Assembly: GCA_022818135.1 (NCBI GenBank)
Contig: JAFMSR010000008.1
Coordinates: 26,237,135 to 26,301,134 of the forward strand
Source: Saxidomus purpurata
Taxonomy: Eukaryota; Mollusca; Bivalvia; Venerida; Veneridae
Length of the DNA stretch: 64,000 nucleotides
Direction of reading: 5' to 3'
Shown here: positions 45,259 to 57,640 of the stretch, piece after piece
How positions within the stretch are numbered: position 1 is the stretch's first letter
Layout: each line of letters opens with the position of its first letter
Program-made: the position numbers and the translations under genes
The notes under the pieces: generated by a model
Database searches by the model: none
What the model saw: the letters and a program-made list of their open reading frames with translations, nothing else
What the model was told of the DNA's origin: nothing

Positions 45259-45912
45259 GGTAGGGCACATTTTTAAGTGATTGGGGTGCATGTTCTATTA
45301 TATTTCATTTCTTATTTTTACATTAAACTTTTTATCCTAGTTGGTATGCCATAATGGTGTAGTGTAATAATTACACTAGTAGTTTATGTAAAGAAAATTT
45401 GAAATCAGTGGATTATAAAGAAGAATGGATACATTTTGACATATTATCTTGCTCGTTGACGAAAACAGACTGTGTGGCAGAATCAGTGGGAATGATGAAA
45501 CTACAACATAGTTTAAACCACTGTCAACAAACTCTTGCTTCACTTTTGTGTATCAAATACATACTTTAGAAAATATCTGTAAAAACATTAGGGGTGTCTT
45601 GCAGTAAATTTCGGATTTTTTAAAAATTGCTTTTAAATGGCTTAACAAGTATGTTGATGATGGTGCAAATCAAGTTTAGTTCCTTTATTTCATCTTGTGT
45701 CTGTCTTTATTTGTCTACGAGCAAGAAATGTTTAAAAATGTAATCGCTCCATAACAATTCACTTATTTAAACTTTTCTTTACAAGAATTATTAGTGTCAG
45801 TATACGACAATATAATGGCATCCAAACCAAATGAAACACATTTTATTTTTAAAGGAAAAAGATAAAATTAAAAGACATGCACCCTACCCTCTAAAGAAAT
45901 TAGTGCTCTACC
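45259..45912. mobile_element. TTAA-flanked MITE, second family (654 bp)
   Basis: Ends are GGTAGGGCAC and GTGCTCTACC, with TTAA at 45255-45258 and 45913-45916. A subterminal GGGTGCATGT-like segment is mirrored near both ends. The interior is AT-rich and non-coding. The ends are unrelated to those of the 24832/47575 family. Confidence 0.72.
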
Positions 45913-45916
45913 TTAA

Positions 45917-47574
45917 GTTTCCAACATAAAAGTAAACAGAAAGGAAAAATGCATACATGTACATTCTATTCAACCTCACCAGTGTCATATATGCTTTTGT
46001 TTGATTGACAGATTCTTTCTTTCCTGTTTTTCTTTCTTTAACGTTAAGATCTGTTGTATCTGTATTTCATCTCAAAGTTTGATATACATTATTTTAGACA
46101 GATTAAGATACACCAATTTATTGCTATCGTTTAATCATTAATAAAAAGAGCATTTATCATGATTTGATGTGTAATACTGAAGTACTTCTTTCGGAGATTT
46201 TATGACCATTCGCACTCAAAAGAGGTAAACTTTCATAACGGCGTGCTTAAACTCGTCAAAATGACTCAAGCAGAATTTCTATTATACGATATTACCCGGC
46301 ACTTGATGTAATGGGTTATTAACAGTAAGTTTTGTGTAAGTGATACGGCAGCGGCTGAAACACGCTATTGTTATATAAAGTGATTTAATAATTAGTTTAT
46401 TCTTTACATATAATATTAATGACATAGTTGTTTTTGCTCTGGAAAAAACAGCGAACAATTACCTTTGTAATTCGGTCCATTTTGCAATAGACGTTTTTAT
46501 CGGCTAAACATGAGTTTGCGGTGATTTCTTATGTCTTTGCGGGAGCTGCATTAACCACAATTAGATCAGACCCACCATAATAGCAACAGAAACTGGGGGA
46601 AAATCTACATGCATATTGGACTAATCGTTGCAACATAGTAGTCTTCATAAATAAGGTTAGTACAATTAAATTGTTTTGTTATCATTTTTTTAAGTTGTTG
46701 AGAGAATTTAATTTTCTTCAGAATCAGATATAGTACATTTTAACTTTTAATAATTTCTTGATTTTTTTACACGATATATGTACTGCCTCGGCACAAAAAG
46801 AAATTAAGAAATTGATACAGTTTATAGTTCCGATTAATTTTGACCGAAATGAAATATGAAACTATCAATCTAATGCGTGTAGTGTAATAATCAATTTCAC
46901 GATCTTAATAAATACTTTAGCGTTAATTCATTGCGTTTGAAGCACTATTTTCAGTTGTACATAATACAATATTACCAATTTGAAAAGAAAAATAACTTTC
47001 AGAAATAGGATATTCTAAATATTAGCTATATGTGCGAAAACCAACAATTTTTGCAATAGATAAACGTTCTGAACCTTATGTCTGCCATTTAAGCTCGAAT
47101 AAGAGTACAACGATAAGTAAAATGCTGTGGAGAACATGCAAGCCAGGCTTTATATGCTGTGGGACCTTCATAAAGTGAGGACATATTGAATAGCTAAGAG
47201 TCAATACATGTATATGCAAATAACCAGCTAAATATAGACTTAAAAATTAACTTTGACTAAATATATCATATCTGTTTATGTCATTCTTATAATCAGACTG
47301 CACCATGGTTAATAATTTTGCTAACAATTTGACTGATCGCAATACAGAAGCGATATTAATTTGTCTTTCTCCGAAACTTGCCGCAATTCTCCGAGTAAAT
47401 TCTATTGAGATATGCCCACTAGCAACATTTTGATGTTTAGTCTGCTCTGGTCGATACTGTCCATCAAGTCCAAACTTTAATTTTTTTGAGCGAGGTTCAT
47501 ATTTTGATACCTGATGTATTCAATTCTTTAACAGGGCATTCCGCTATTTTTGAAGCTGCAATTTTGTACTTTAA
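45917..47574. other. Non-coding stretch, nothing recognised
   Basis: AT-rich intergenic sequence with no long reading frame on either strand. Confidence 0.5.
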
Positions 47575-48095
47575 AGGTCCATTACTAAGACCAAATCGAA
47601 TTTTCTTTTAAACCCTGAATTATTACAGGCGTCTTCTCAGAAGGAAAATATGATATACTACATCGAATGTGACCATATTGTATTGTGGAAATTTGAGTTT
47701 AACAAAATGATTAATAAATAATATTTTGAATTTTCAAAAATGAAAGTAGGTTTTTCAGTTATCAACTTTTTTTGTAATTCTCCAAACATCTCACATAAGG
47801 TTGTAAATAGGTTGTATATGCATAAGCATGCCTATTTTTAAATAAAGTTGAAAGAATTACACTTCCAATGATCTGCAGCGTATAGTTATGACTGTTGACA
47901 ACATGCAATAAAGCGGAAGTAGAACAAAAAGACCACCCAGGTCAATCTAAGGAAATACAAAGACATTCACTCGTTTTTCTGCAGCAATATTTCAAACAGG
48001 TATATACTCCACGGCTATTGTTTAAGTCGGAAGTTTCAAACAGTATTTCCCTGTTACAATTCCAGAAAATTCAATTTGGTCTTAGTAATGGACCT
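47575..48095. mobile_element. TTAA-type MITE, copy 2 (521 bp)
   Basis: AGGTCCATTACTAAGACCAA and its exact reverse complement bound the element, with TTAA on both sides (47571-47574, 48096-48099). It matches 24832-25163 at both halves but holds about 190 extra bases in the middle (about 47722-47925). Either copy 1 is a deletion derivative or copy 2 received an insertion. No coding capacity. Confidence 0.9.
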
Positions 48096-48099
48096 TTAA

Positions 48100-48883
48100 T
48101 CTATCTTTCTTGGTCTGTAAAAGTCGAAATTGAGGTGGTGCGAATTTAAATACATTACGATGATTAACTTTAATACAAACGTTTTACTTTCAGGAAATTT
48201 ATAACCTAGTACCTAAAAAAAAATTGAAATAAATTCTAGGTAGTACATGTAGTAACTTTTCGTTTGAAGTAATTTTGTTATCAGGCTCTATAACTTCAGA
48301 CTAAATGAACCATTTATTTTTGTTCTGGACCTACGTGGTGGAATTTACTTATCGTCTTGAGAAAACATCAGTTTCAGGTTTTATTTCGATGTAATTGTAT
48401 TTTATGCCATTGACACGTGCCCCTCATAGAGCACGACCGTGGCGGTTTGAGCTTAAATTCAGTGAATTTTATCTTAACAACTCATAATAAAATCGTATTG
48501 ATGACTGTTTATATTGTTCCAGATAATTTACTTCTTGTATTTTCATTAGCCGGCAGCTAATTATTGAGATTAAATATCTTCATCTTCAATAGAGTCGTAC
48601 AAATTTCTTTAATAATGTGTAGATACGGTTAGCATAAATTATAACTTGTCTCAAGCATCTGCTTTTTAAGTATTGTAAAAAGTGTCATGACCTTTTTAAA
48701 TCATTTTTATTCCTGATGTGCACCAGGAATTATTAAAAATGTTTTTTTTTATACCGGTTTATTTATTATGTATATTGATGCTATTGATTAACATTAAAGA
48801 AATGAACAAATATCCATCGCTCATTAAGTCTAGGTTTATAATAAAAAATATTTTGAAAGGTTGTTGTTTAGATTGTTTATAGA
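48100..48883. other. Non-coding stretch, nothing recognised
   Basis: No feature seen. Confidence 0.5.
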
Positions 48884-48985
48884 ACGGCCGACTTTGGAAT
48901 TTCTCCTCTGGAGAACCTGTCAAGGCCCCACCCGAAAGGTTACATGGACCTTATTGTATTACCCCCTCTCTGGCCCCTGTATGAA
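48884..48985 (+). repeat. Conserved block, copy 2 (partner 16602-16677)
   Basis: CGGCCGACTTTGGAATTTCTCC, TCTGGAGAACCTGTCAAGG and CCCC align with copy 1 in the same orientation. It lies 2.2 kb upstream of the GPCR start codon. Confidence 0.6.
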
Positions 48986-50985
48986 AGAAGTACAATCAGC
49001 AATTTAAACAGTAACGACAACAATATAAGATTTAAGTATTAATTTGCCTTTTCATTGTTAATGGCAGTTATTTAGTATTCCAGTTACTATTTTTAGACAG
49101 AATTTTATTTTTAGACAAAGACCCAGAGCCATTTTAATGAAACACATGGAAAGATAAAACTGATAACTAGAACAGTAAATGGAATATTTAAAAGAAATGC
49201 ATTAGTAAACAGGTATGATAAGCAGACGATATCTTTTACACATGCATATTAGGTAAAAAGGTAATGATTATCGGAAGTTAACTTAAATACATTGTGCAAC
49301 AGACAGTAATTAACAGACGAACATTAATTTTATTCGTGCATAATTGGTTAACAGGCAATAATTAGCGGATTACAAATTCGCGCATATTGGGTAATCTGTC
49401 AGGCAATGATTAGAGGTCAAATTAATGTGTTCAATTTACACTAATTTTCTCTCGGATGAAATACATCATTTCCATTTTACACTATGAGTGACTTTTGCAT
49501 GATTTTGTGACCTTTTGTCGGATTCGAACTTTACAGGCTGAACACTTGTTTTGATTTACTTACTTGAATTGTTTAATACAATAGACATAATAATAGAGGA
49601 CAAGAAAGAAACAAGTAATACATAAATACGTTTTGCGCGATATTAAGATGAAAATAGTCATGAAATGCAATTTAATCAGGTATCAGTTCCATAGTTTACT
49701 AATGATATAATGGGCCTATGATTAATACGCACTCGCATAAAGTCACACGTAGCATGTACAAATACAATTTACTGAGAAAATGGAGGAACTGGGTAGAAAA
49801 TCTGTTTTCTGATACATTTGTATATTGTGATAAAAAATAGTCGGGATTTCCAATGAAATCCAGGAAAGATGCTATCTGGGCAGGACTGCTTTAATAGTAT
49901 CTTTTACATAAATCATAATTACGTAAGACACATCTGTGTTATTTATTTCAATTTTCCATGCATTCGATCAACGTTATTAACTTATCAGACAGTTTCTAAT
50001 TTCATGAATGTCTAAAAAGCACAGCAGAGATAAATATTATTCATTTTTGCAAAACAAAGTCAGTTAAGATCAGCATGGACAATGCTGTCTTGTCTGGATA
50101 GAGATCTGGGAATGCAGATTGTATAAATGTTGCTAGGTGGGTTCGTTTGACTTAACCAACCCAGATACTTCCATACATTAAGATCTATTGTACTATTTCA
50201 ATTCACAGTTGAAGTAAACATTTGGTGGCGAATATTCCTCGCCACAAAATATTCAAGTTGAAGCCTCAAAGTAAGATAATAAAGAAAGTTAACGATAAAA
50301 CCGAATTTTTACTTAAAATACTTTGAAACTGAACTACATGTATATTTAATAGTATTTGCAACGATTTATGTCATTTTATAGTGCATATTTTCATGTAACA
50401 GCCATATTTATATATCTATTTATCGGTGTACATGGATTTCTCCTTCTAAATTATAGACAATACATAGAACATAATAGAACTCATTTTTAAGCATGATGAG
50501 TAAGCAGCTTTAAAACTTACAATTACGATACTGCAATGTTCAGTCTTGAGTTGATTGATGCACAGAATAAAGACATAAAGTTTGAGGACTTTATACTGAT
50601 AAAGCATGCAGAAAAAGGGGTACTCATATTTTCTTAGTACGACAGTAAATGGATTGAGATTAGTCTGTTCATCGACAAAATCTGAGTAGCTGGGGGCATG
50701 ATTGATGTTCATAATATATTCTCATGGCTGATCTGAATTTAAATTGACTACAAACATGAGAGTTTTGGATCTCGTACCATCGGGCTGAAACATTGTTAAA
50801 TTATTGTTAAGAGAATTTCTGGGAAAATTGGAAAAGTCAATTTACTGATAATATGACGTTTAATCGACGTGAAGCGAACGAAATATGGAATTTGTTTTTG
50901 TTCTATTTTCAGGGGAAAACGCGTGTGCTGAAACTTAGTTTGTCACGGTATTTAGACATCAACACATCAGACACATCCATTCATG
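48986..50985. other. Non-coding stretch upstream of the GPCR
   Basis: No exon, signal-peptide-coding segment or known repeat was recognised. A 5' untranslated exon could lie here. Confidence 0.45.
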
Positions 50986-51043
50986 ATTTCCTGGAGGAAG
51001 ATTACATAATTTCCAGGAGGAAGATTACATAATTTCCAGAGAG
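50986..51043. repeat. 23 bp tandem duplication
   Basis: ATTTCCAGGAGGAAGATTAC plus ATA occurs about 2.5 times in a row, just upstream of the GPCR. Confidence 0.9.
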
Positions 51044-51166
51044 CCAATTGTATCATCGGAGATTAATTGAAACGCACATTTCCGACAAGCATTTGCAAAA
51101 AAAACCCGTAAGAATAAAATATCGGCACCGCTTTGAATTATTCTTATCTTTATTAGAATCTGATAA

Positions 51167-52384
51167 ATGGGATCCGATATGCATAATTTTGCTACTTCGA
51201 TAGAAAAGTGTGTACATAACAATACCAACATACCTGGTACTTTCTGCAATGTGACTGCAGATTCTGCGACATGTTGGCCACCAACTCCAGCGGGCAGTGT
51301 TGCTAAGCAACTTTGTCCGGCAATTTTCGGAGCACCAGCAGAAAAGTTTGCATACAAACGATGTGGATTAGATGGAAAATGGGTTGAATCTTCAATATGG
51401 AAAGGTTTTGGTCACAGTGACTACAGCGAATGTATTGGTCATCTTTCAGTAATTGAAAAGGTTTTCGATATTGATAAAGAAAAACTCAAGGAAACGGATA
51501 ACGAAAATGTTGAGACCAACAGATCAGAAACTATTGTATTTCTTGTGATGCTTTTGATTTCAATATCAGTGTTAGTGACTTCTCTTCTAATTATCAACTG
51601 TGTTATTCCTAAACGACTGAATCAGTCCCCAAATTACAAGATCTGGAGACATCTTCTCACAACAGTGATCTTTGAGACTTCACTTAAAGTCGTTCTAGAG
51701 ATTTCTGCAATAGCTAAGAACAAAAGGGATGTGTTAGCTATAACGCCACTTTGTGAAATACTTAAAACAAGTGTTGAATACAGCGAGACAACGATTTATA
51801 TGTGGTTTCTGATACTAGTGCATTTCCATCAACTTACTGCGCAGTCAGGAAGATTGTGCACTACCGGTTATATAACTTACATTTTGATTGGCTGGGGAAT
51901 TCCATCAATTCCCACAGCAATCTGGTCGGTGACATCGTCACTTAGTTACAAAATACCATGTTGGCATGAGTACCAATTTCAGCCGACAATTTGGATCATG
52001 GAAGCTGCCAGAATATTGATTCTTGTGGTTGCAATTTTATTTCTGCTACAGGCTTTTTCCAGGATGTCAAAAAACTCCGAAATTTTGAACACAAATTGCT
52101 GCTATCGGAGGTTATATCTCGAGACACTTGGTAGTGCATTTTTTACTGTATTTATCATATCAGTTTCATTATCAAAAGCTTTGCTTTACAGATTTTCGTC
52201 TCTTCCAACCGAGAAGAATGTTCTAGAAATACTCGGTCAGGTACTGTCTTCGATAAAAGGAACAGTGTTGTCGTTGCTAATGCTAAGTTTTAATTCAGAT
52301 ATCCGAGGACTTCTGGAAAAGAGTGTTCGGAGAATTTCACGGCAAGAACTTGTTCCAGGATCTGTTGAGGAAAATGAAGTTTAA
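51167..52384 (+). CDS. Class B (secretin-family) G-protein-coupled receptor, single coding exon
   Basis: A 405-aa receptor, probably for a peptide hormone; ligand unknown. Residues 15-89 form a hormone-receptor domain: six Cys (15, 27, 36, 50, 66, 89), CWPPTPAG at 36-43, LCP and CGLDGKW, the usual class B pattern. Possible N-glycosylation sites are at N18, N28 and N118. Seven membrane segments lie at about 122-146, 160-183, 196-220, 234-257, 275-296, 317-341 and 352-375. C196 at the top of TM3 and C265 before Trp in loop 2 are the conserved disulfide pair; GWGIP (242-246) is the class B TM4 motif; FNSDIRG closes TM7. TGA-TAA directly precede the ATG in frame, so the protein starts here unless an upstream exon splices in. 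No signal peptide is visible. Typical class B genes have many introns; this has none, suggesting a retrocopy or an intronless expansion. Confidence 0.92.
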   Translation: MGSDMHNFATSIEKCVHNNTNIPGTFCNVTADSATCWPPTPAGSVAKQLCPAIFGAPAEKFAYKRCGLDGKWVESSIWKGFGHSDYSECIGHLSVIEKVFDIDKEKLKETDNENVETNRSETIVFLVMLLISISVLVTSLLIINCVIPKRLNQSPNYKIWRHLLTTVIFETSLKVVLEISAIAKNKRDVLAITPLCEILKTSVEYSETTIYMWFLILVHFHQLTAQSGRLCTTGYITYILIGWGIPSIPTAIWSVTSSLSYKIPCWHEYQFQPTIWIMEAARILILVVAILFLLQAFSRMSKNSEILNTNCCYRRLYLETLGSAFFTVFIISVSLSKALLYRFSSLPTEKNVLEILGQVLSSIKGTVLSLLMLSFNSDIRGLLEKSVRRISRQELVPGSVEENEV

Positions 52385-53129
52385 TTATTCAAGAATTCAA
52401 ACAAAGCAGAGTGATATTGTTACAGTTTATACAGACCTGTATCATGGTGAAACTATGGTGACATATTTCTGCAACGCGATAGCGAGTTAGCTTATAATCA
52501 TTACAACACCCAAAACTTTCAAGGAAACTACAGTAACTGCATTATTGTTTCTTTAAAAAAATATCGCCCTAAATATTATGTTTCCTGGAATATTTATAGC
52601 GAACAATTTCAAGTGCTTCAAATTGTTCTATAAATTGGATTGGTTCGTTTCTTTAAAAAATGACATATTTGTGTGCTGAGTCTGCTTATTGTAAGGAGAG
52701 CTCTTAACTGCGTGTACTGAGTGTAGACATGTTTCAAATATGCGGTGCTAAAACTAGCGATTTTAGGTTTAAAATATCCTGGCCAAATAATGAAAAATGT
52801 ACAGTAAAGTAATCGTATATATCAAACTGCAAATATGTTCCGAGGAGTTAAAATTTTTTGTTGATTATGCATTTTTCTTTTGCCGTCTGCATTGTATTTT
52901 TCATAGCTCACTTGTAGCAAATATTCATTAACGTTAAACATTACACATGTGTAACCTTTTAGTAAACTAGTTAAATGAGAATACAAATATAATTGCTAAG
53001 TACGATATTCAAGTGATGATATTTTACGTAAATAATTGTGAGCGTTTCTTTAAAAGCATGTAATCGGTGTGAAATCGCATATTGGGAAAACTACGGTGCG
53101 CGTGAAGTGACATGTGATACTTTTTTTTT
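52385..53129. other. Downstream region of the GPCR
   Basis: Presumed 3' UTR, then intergenic sequence. No clear AATAAA was seen within about 600 bases. Confidence 0.4.
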
Positions 53130-53600
53130 ATTTCGAATTACGGAAATACATTTCGATAAAAACAAATGTTAATTTAAAAACGAAATGTTATTCGTAAAAA
53201 GAAATTGTATTCGTAAAAACGAAATTTTTTTTAAAAACGAAACATTTCGTAAAACGGAATGTGAAAACGCAATGTATTGGGAATTACGAAATAACATTTC
53301 GTTTACGCAATTATTTCGTTTAAACGAAATGTTATTGGTTTTTGTTTAAAGGAATTTTTTTGTTTTTTTTAAACGAAATGTTATTTCAAGTTTTAGAAAT
53401 CTTGTGCAAGTGAGCAAAATCAGATTTCTTCAATTGGATGTTTATACAAACGGAGTTTTGAAATTTCTGTCAATTCATAAAAACATTTATCATGTTGAAA
53501 TACATTTGTATTCAATGATTTTTTTACGAAATAAATTTCGTTTTTACGAAATAAAATTTCGCTTTTTCGAAAAACATTCTTAGGAAATAACATTTCATTT
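53130..53600. repeat. Block of interlocking TTTCGTTTTTACGAAAT motifs
   Basis: Dozens of CGAAAT, ATTTCG, AACGAAATGTTAT and ATAACATTTCGTT units occur in both orientations and could form many alternative hairpins. A 248 bp direct repeat (TTTATACAAACGGAGTT at 53441 and 53689) spans part of it. Confidence 0.75.
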
Positions 53601-53833
53601 TTACAGATCTATTTTAGATCTTTTATAACTCTTCAAAAGGAGAGTAGGAAACATCATTGGTAAATCAAGTTTTAATAGCTTAATGGTGTTTATACAAACG
53701 GAGTTCTGAAATTTCTGTCATTATAAAAGTGTACAGTATCATGAAGAAAAAAACATAAAACGCTCACATTAGAAAATAAAATCAACAGAATAGATATTTT
53801 TTTTTTAAAAGAGGGGGAAAAAACAAAAACAAC

Positions 53834-54381
53834 TATACTTAAGGACAAAAGTTCTTGGATAATTAAAGAAATACAAAAACTGAAAATGGATATTTTGTTC
53901 ATAATTAGAAAAACATAAAAATATCATCATTTTCGAGTCAATTAACACACATTCAATTTTCGTGACGTCGAATAGAATGTTCGTGTGCGTTCAACGCACG
54001 TGCAACATGTGTTGTATGCTCACTGTCCTCCAGCCGACATAAAACGCGCAAAGTTTTCTATCTTGAAAGCTTAGTAATAACAACATATGTTGAGTATTTG
54101 TCTAAATTTTTACGTCTTTCAATGGGACTATCCTTTGGTAACAAAAATCACTTGAAATTTTTGTGATTATAAGCTTCATGTACATAAAATTTAGATAAAT
54201 GTGAAATTCATGGTTTATGCCGTCACGGTTGATTGAATGCTTTTGTATAGAATTCTTTACACCTTGTAATGTAGCAAGTAGTCTCAAAACATAAATTTGC
54301 AAATAAAAAATTAAAAGCAATGTACAATTAAAATTTAATTAAACAATTTTGAACCGGACATAACTTTTGTCCTTAAGTATA
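53834..54381. mobile_element. 548 bp MITE, TIR TACTTAAGGACAAAAGTT
   Basis: Perfect 18 bp ends TACTTAAGGACAAAAGTT and their inverse, preceded and followed by TA, fit a Tc1/mariner-type target. Its right two thirds match 59265-59667. Non-coding. Confidence 0.8.
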
Positions 54382-54389
54382 TAAACTGA

Positions 54390-54562
54390 TGGTCGGATTT
54401 TATTATATCGGACTTTAAAATTACTTGTTCGATATAAATTTTAGTTCGGTATATATACATCGTATATAAGGAACTTGTTCGATATGCGGATATAAGGAAC
54501 TCCGGATATTCGGAACCAATTTGATAGGACCCGAGGAGTTCGTTATAAGCGGAGTTTACTGT
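54390..54562. mobile_element. pogo/Tigger-like MITE fragment
   Basis: It ends GGAGTTTACTG followed by TA, and is filled with CGGATATAAGGAAC-like text as at 2238-2397. The left terminus is missing. Confidence 0.6.
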
Positions 54563-55748
54563 ACAAGTAAACCAATTCTCAGAAATATATACATTTAAAT
54601 TAAAGGCGTAACAAGTTTGACCAAATTGAATCGCACTCCTGTTAAGATATCGGTCTCGTATCTTTAAGTGATTTGGATGTACTACAGAAGTGTGAATCCT
54701 GGTTTGATTTCCAGATGATTTATACCTTTCCTATCCCTACGAGTCTATGTTATCCGTTACCACACTCAATCGGGTGAATTAGAATCAGAACTGGATAAAT
54801 TTAACGACATCATATTATTGGCAGATAACCAAACAATATAACCGCAAAATAATGATTGAACTATGTTTCATTCTCCCCTTACAAATCTTGGTATATTTAG
54901 AAACTTGTATATATACTTCGAGCAAAATAGTTACGTTCAATTCAAATTGCTCAACCGATATTGAGAAAACAATTCGGCAACCTTTTGTACAATTATGCCA
55001 TCAAACATGATAAAAATGTATGTGTTCAAAACAGAAAAAAACTTTGTTTCTGGCAGAGATCTGAACCAATTAATGTTCTTCTCAAATTTTGACAACAATA
55101 ACAGGTTACAGTGTTGCACGGCTCATTACCTTTCAGATTGTCTAACTGGCAGCTTTTAAAAGATTGTTAGAAATAAATTGAAAACGTCTGTTTTCATTAC
55201 TTTTATTGACGTTCCCCAGAAAATATTGTAAAGAGTTTTTAAGTTCCTTTTATGTATCGAATAAACGTGAAAAGATTTTGCTGCAAATATATTTTATCTA
55301 TTGATATACTGAGCTGTTTGAAAATATTTCACCTTATTTTTTATCATGAGATCCATTGTTCAAACAAAACATACAGTTTTCCAAGAGAAACTTAACCGAA
55401 TGCCTTTCAATGTATTAGAAGTTTACACACAATTAGGGTAATGGGCATTTAAAATTTAGCACCTTAGGCTTTTGTAAGTGATTGCATCCATGACATTAAA
55501 ATGGGCGTTATCACCCTGTGTAATGTATTGCTAAATGTATATTAACTAGAATTTTGTAGTTATAGATTAGGATTTTAAATTATGAATCACAAGTTTTGTT
55601 CGTGACCACACAAATCAATAGCATGCTGATGCGCCTTGTAAACGCAAAATATATTTATAAATTAGTTTTAATTATGCAGTCGTTTAGTTAATTAAATATA
55701 GACAATAATTAATCAACGATGTGGTTGTGTTTTATCCTATAGCACAAA
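54563..55748. other. Non-coding stretch with a weak tRNA-like trace
   Basis: TATCGGTCTCGTATCTTTAA and TGGTTTGATTTCCAG (54650-54715) recall tRNA anticodon and B-box segments, too decayed to call. Otherwise nothing. Confidence 0.4.
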
Positions 55749-56387
55749 TCGTCGCCTTTTTCTTAAAATGTCCTATCTACAATTTTGCTATTTTGAGAAA
55801 AATGACGTTGGGCATTTTCAACTTTCATAACTTTTATCTGTTACGTCCCACTGAAATGATACTTTTGAGTTCGACAATCTGTATTTATATGAAACAGTGA
55901 CACATATCAATATTTCATTATGTCAAATGAGTTTGGAGAAAAATGAATTATTTTAGACGTCTAGTACCCGAATTCGTTCATCCAAAATGTATACATTCAT
56001 ATATATGAACAAAAAATGAAAAACAACTTAAAATCAAAGCGGTAATTTATTTATGAAAAAGAGAAATCTATCAGATGGAATACCGATTGCTTTCAAATAA
56101 CACTAATACGTTCTTCATATTGTGCTTTAATAACAGAAGTTTCTCTTCTTGTCAACATTGTTGTTGTTGTTAAAACTGGAGTTAGACCAAACTCATTCTA
56201 AGATCATAAGTACCTCGTATTATAGTGGACATAGAGCAAAAATACATATTCGGGATCTCACTTTCTATGACGTCAATGTACAAAAGGAAAGTTTTGGTAG
56301 ATAGAGCAAAGTTAGATTAAATCATATATGTAATTATCTCATTTTTTACAAAATGGTAGATAGGACATTTTTAGACTAAGGCGACGA
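55749..56387. mobile_element. 639 bp MITE, TIR TCGTCGCCTT...TGTCCTATCTAC
   Basis: The left end TCGTCGCCTTTTTCTTAAAA then TGTCCTATCTACAATTTTG is mirrored at 56340-56387 with a few changes. Non-coding interior. The target duplication is not obvious. Confidence 0.75.
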
Positions 56388-56564
56388 AATGTTATTGTCT
56401 CTGACTTAGCACAATAGCTTAATTATGTACTTTGAAAATTGTTTTGCAAATGCTTCCACATTATATAAGTGACGGTCATAAAACTTGCTGGTAATATTAT
56501 TAAGCATGTAAAAATGGTGATCCTGTCTTAAATTCCGTGGAAATTAAGTTTTGGTCGGTTTATT

Positions 56565-57640
56565 AGATCACCTGAGCACGAAGTGCTAAAAGTCGCCCGA
56601 TGCCCGTCCGTCGTCTATCTTTCTGTTCACACTGTGAAAAATCTAGATGACACATTTAAAGTTCAACCATTATAGAATTCAAATAGGTGCAATTTTGTGC
56701 TCCTAGAATCACAACGGCATATGACAGAACTGATTCGTTTTTATCGGAATAAGCTAATCTCTTCACTAAGGAGATAATTAAATTGTTCAAAACTGTTTCT
56801 AAAGATTGCAGCACTAGATACAATGTCTCAATGAAATAATATAGAAAACATGGACTCAATATCGTTTTCACATGCGGGGATCACAGTGCTGGATGCCAAG
56901 TATCTGATCACGTGACTACAGCGGTTATGCTTTAAATCTTGAATTAAAGGAATTAATTCCGAGATCTGAGAAGGCTTAATCGACCGCTTCAGAAGTGCTT
57001 CTAGGAACCAATTCTATATAATGAACTACTTAATCGAGCCCATCTTCCGGAATTGAAGGAATATTTTCCGAAAAATAAAAGCTTAATCGAACACTTCAGA
57101 AATGCGTCTAGGAATCCAGTCACAATCAAAACAACAAAATCGCAACCGTCCTTTGTCTTGATGATATGTCGGCCGACGTTGAAACTGAGTCACGTGAGGT
57201 CAAACTTTAGGTCACCAGGTCTAATTATAGAAAGTTCTTTCGTGTACTCTTTAGGTCACATTTTGCACCTTATTGTCCAGAAAGTTTGTCACAATGTTTG
57301 TTTTGATGACTTCTTTTCCAGAATGGAGACTAGGTCACGTGGGGTCAACATTAATTCACCAGGTCAAATTACATAAGAACCTTGTGAACACTGTAGAAGC
57401 AACATTTTGTACCCAATAACCTTGAAAGTGAGACTCGATATTTGCTTCCATAAATTCGAATTCATAAAGTCAAACTTGAAAATTGTCACATGGGACTTAA
57501 ACTACGTTATCAGGTCAAATAACTAGAAAAACCGTATGAACACTCAAGAAGCAATATTTTGAACCAATTATCCTGAAAGTTTTTCAAAGGATTTTCAAGT
57601 TTTAATTTTGGTCACATGTGTCAGTCACTCCATCAAATCG
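56565..57640 (-). mobile_element. GCTCACC-family fragment, reverse orientation
   Basis: AGATCACCTGAGCACGAAGTGCT at 56565 is the reverse of the family 3' hairpin end, and CCGTCCGTCGTC is the microsatellite relic. From about 57140 to 57610 there are three core units (AGGTCACGTGGGGTCAA, ACCAGGTCAAATTA, GAACACTCTAGAAGCAA-like). The 5' palindrome is absent. Confidence 0.6.

Noticed and set aside
51025..51357. 110-codon minus-strand frame
   Set aside because: Antisense shadow of the GPCR ectodomain.
54636..54720. tRNA gene
   Set aside because: Only weak anticodon-loop and B-box resemblance; no stems pair.
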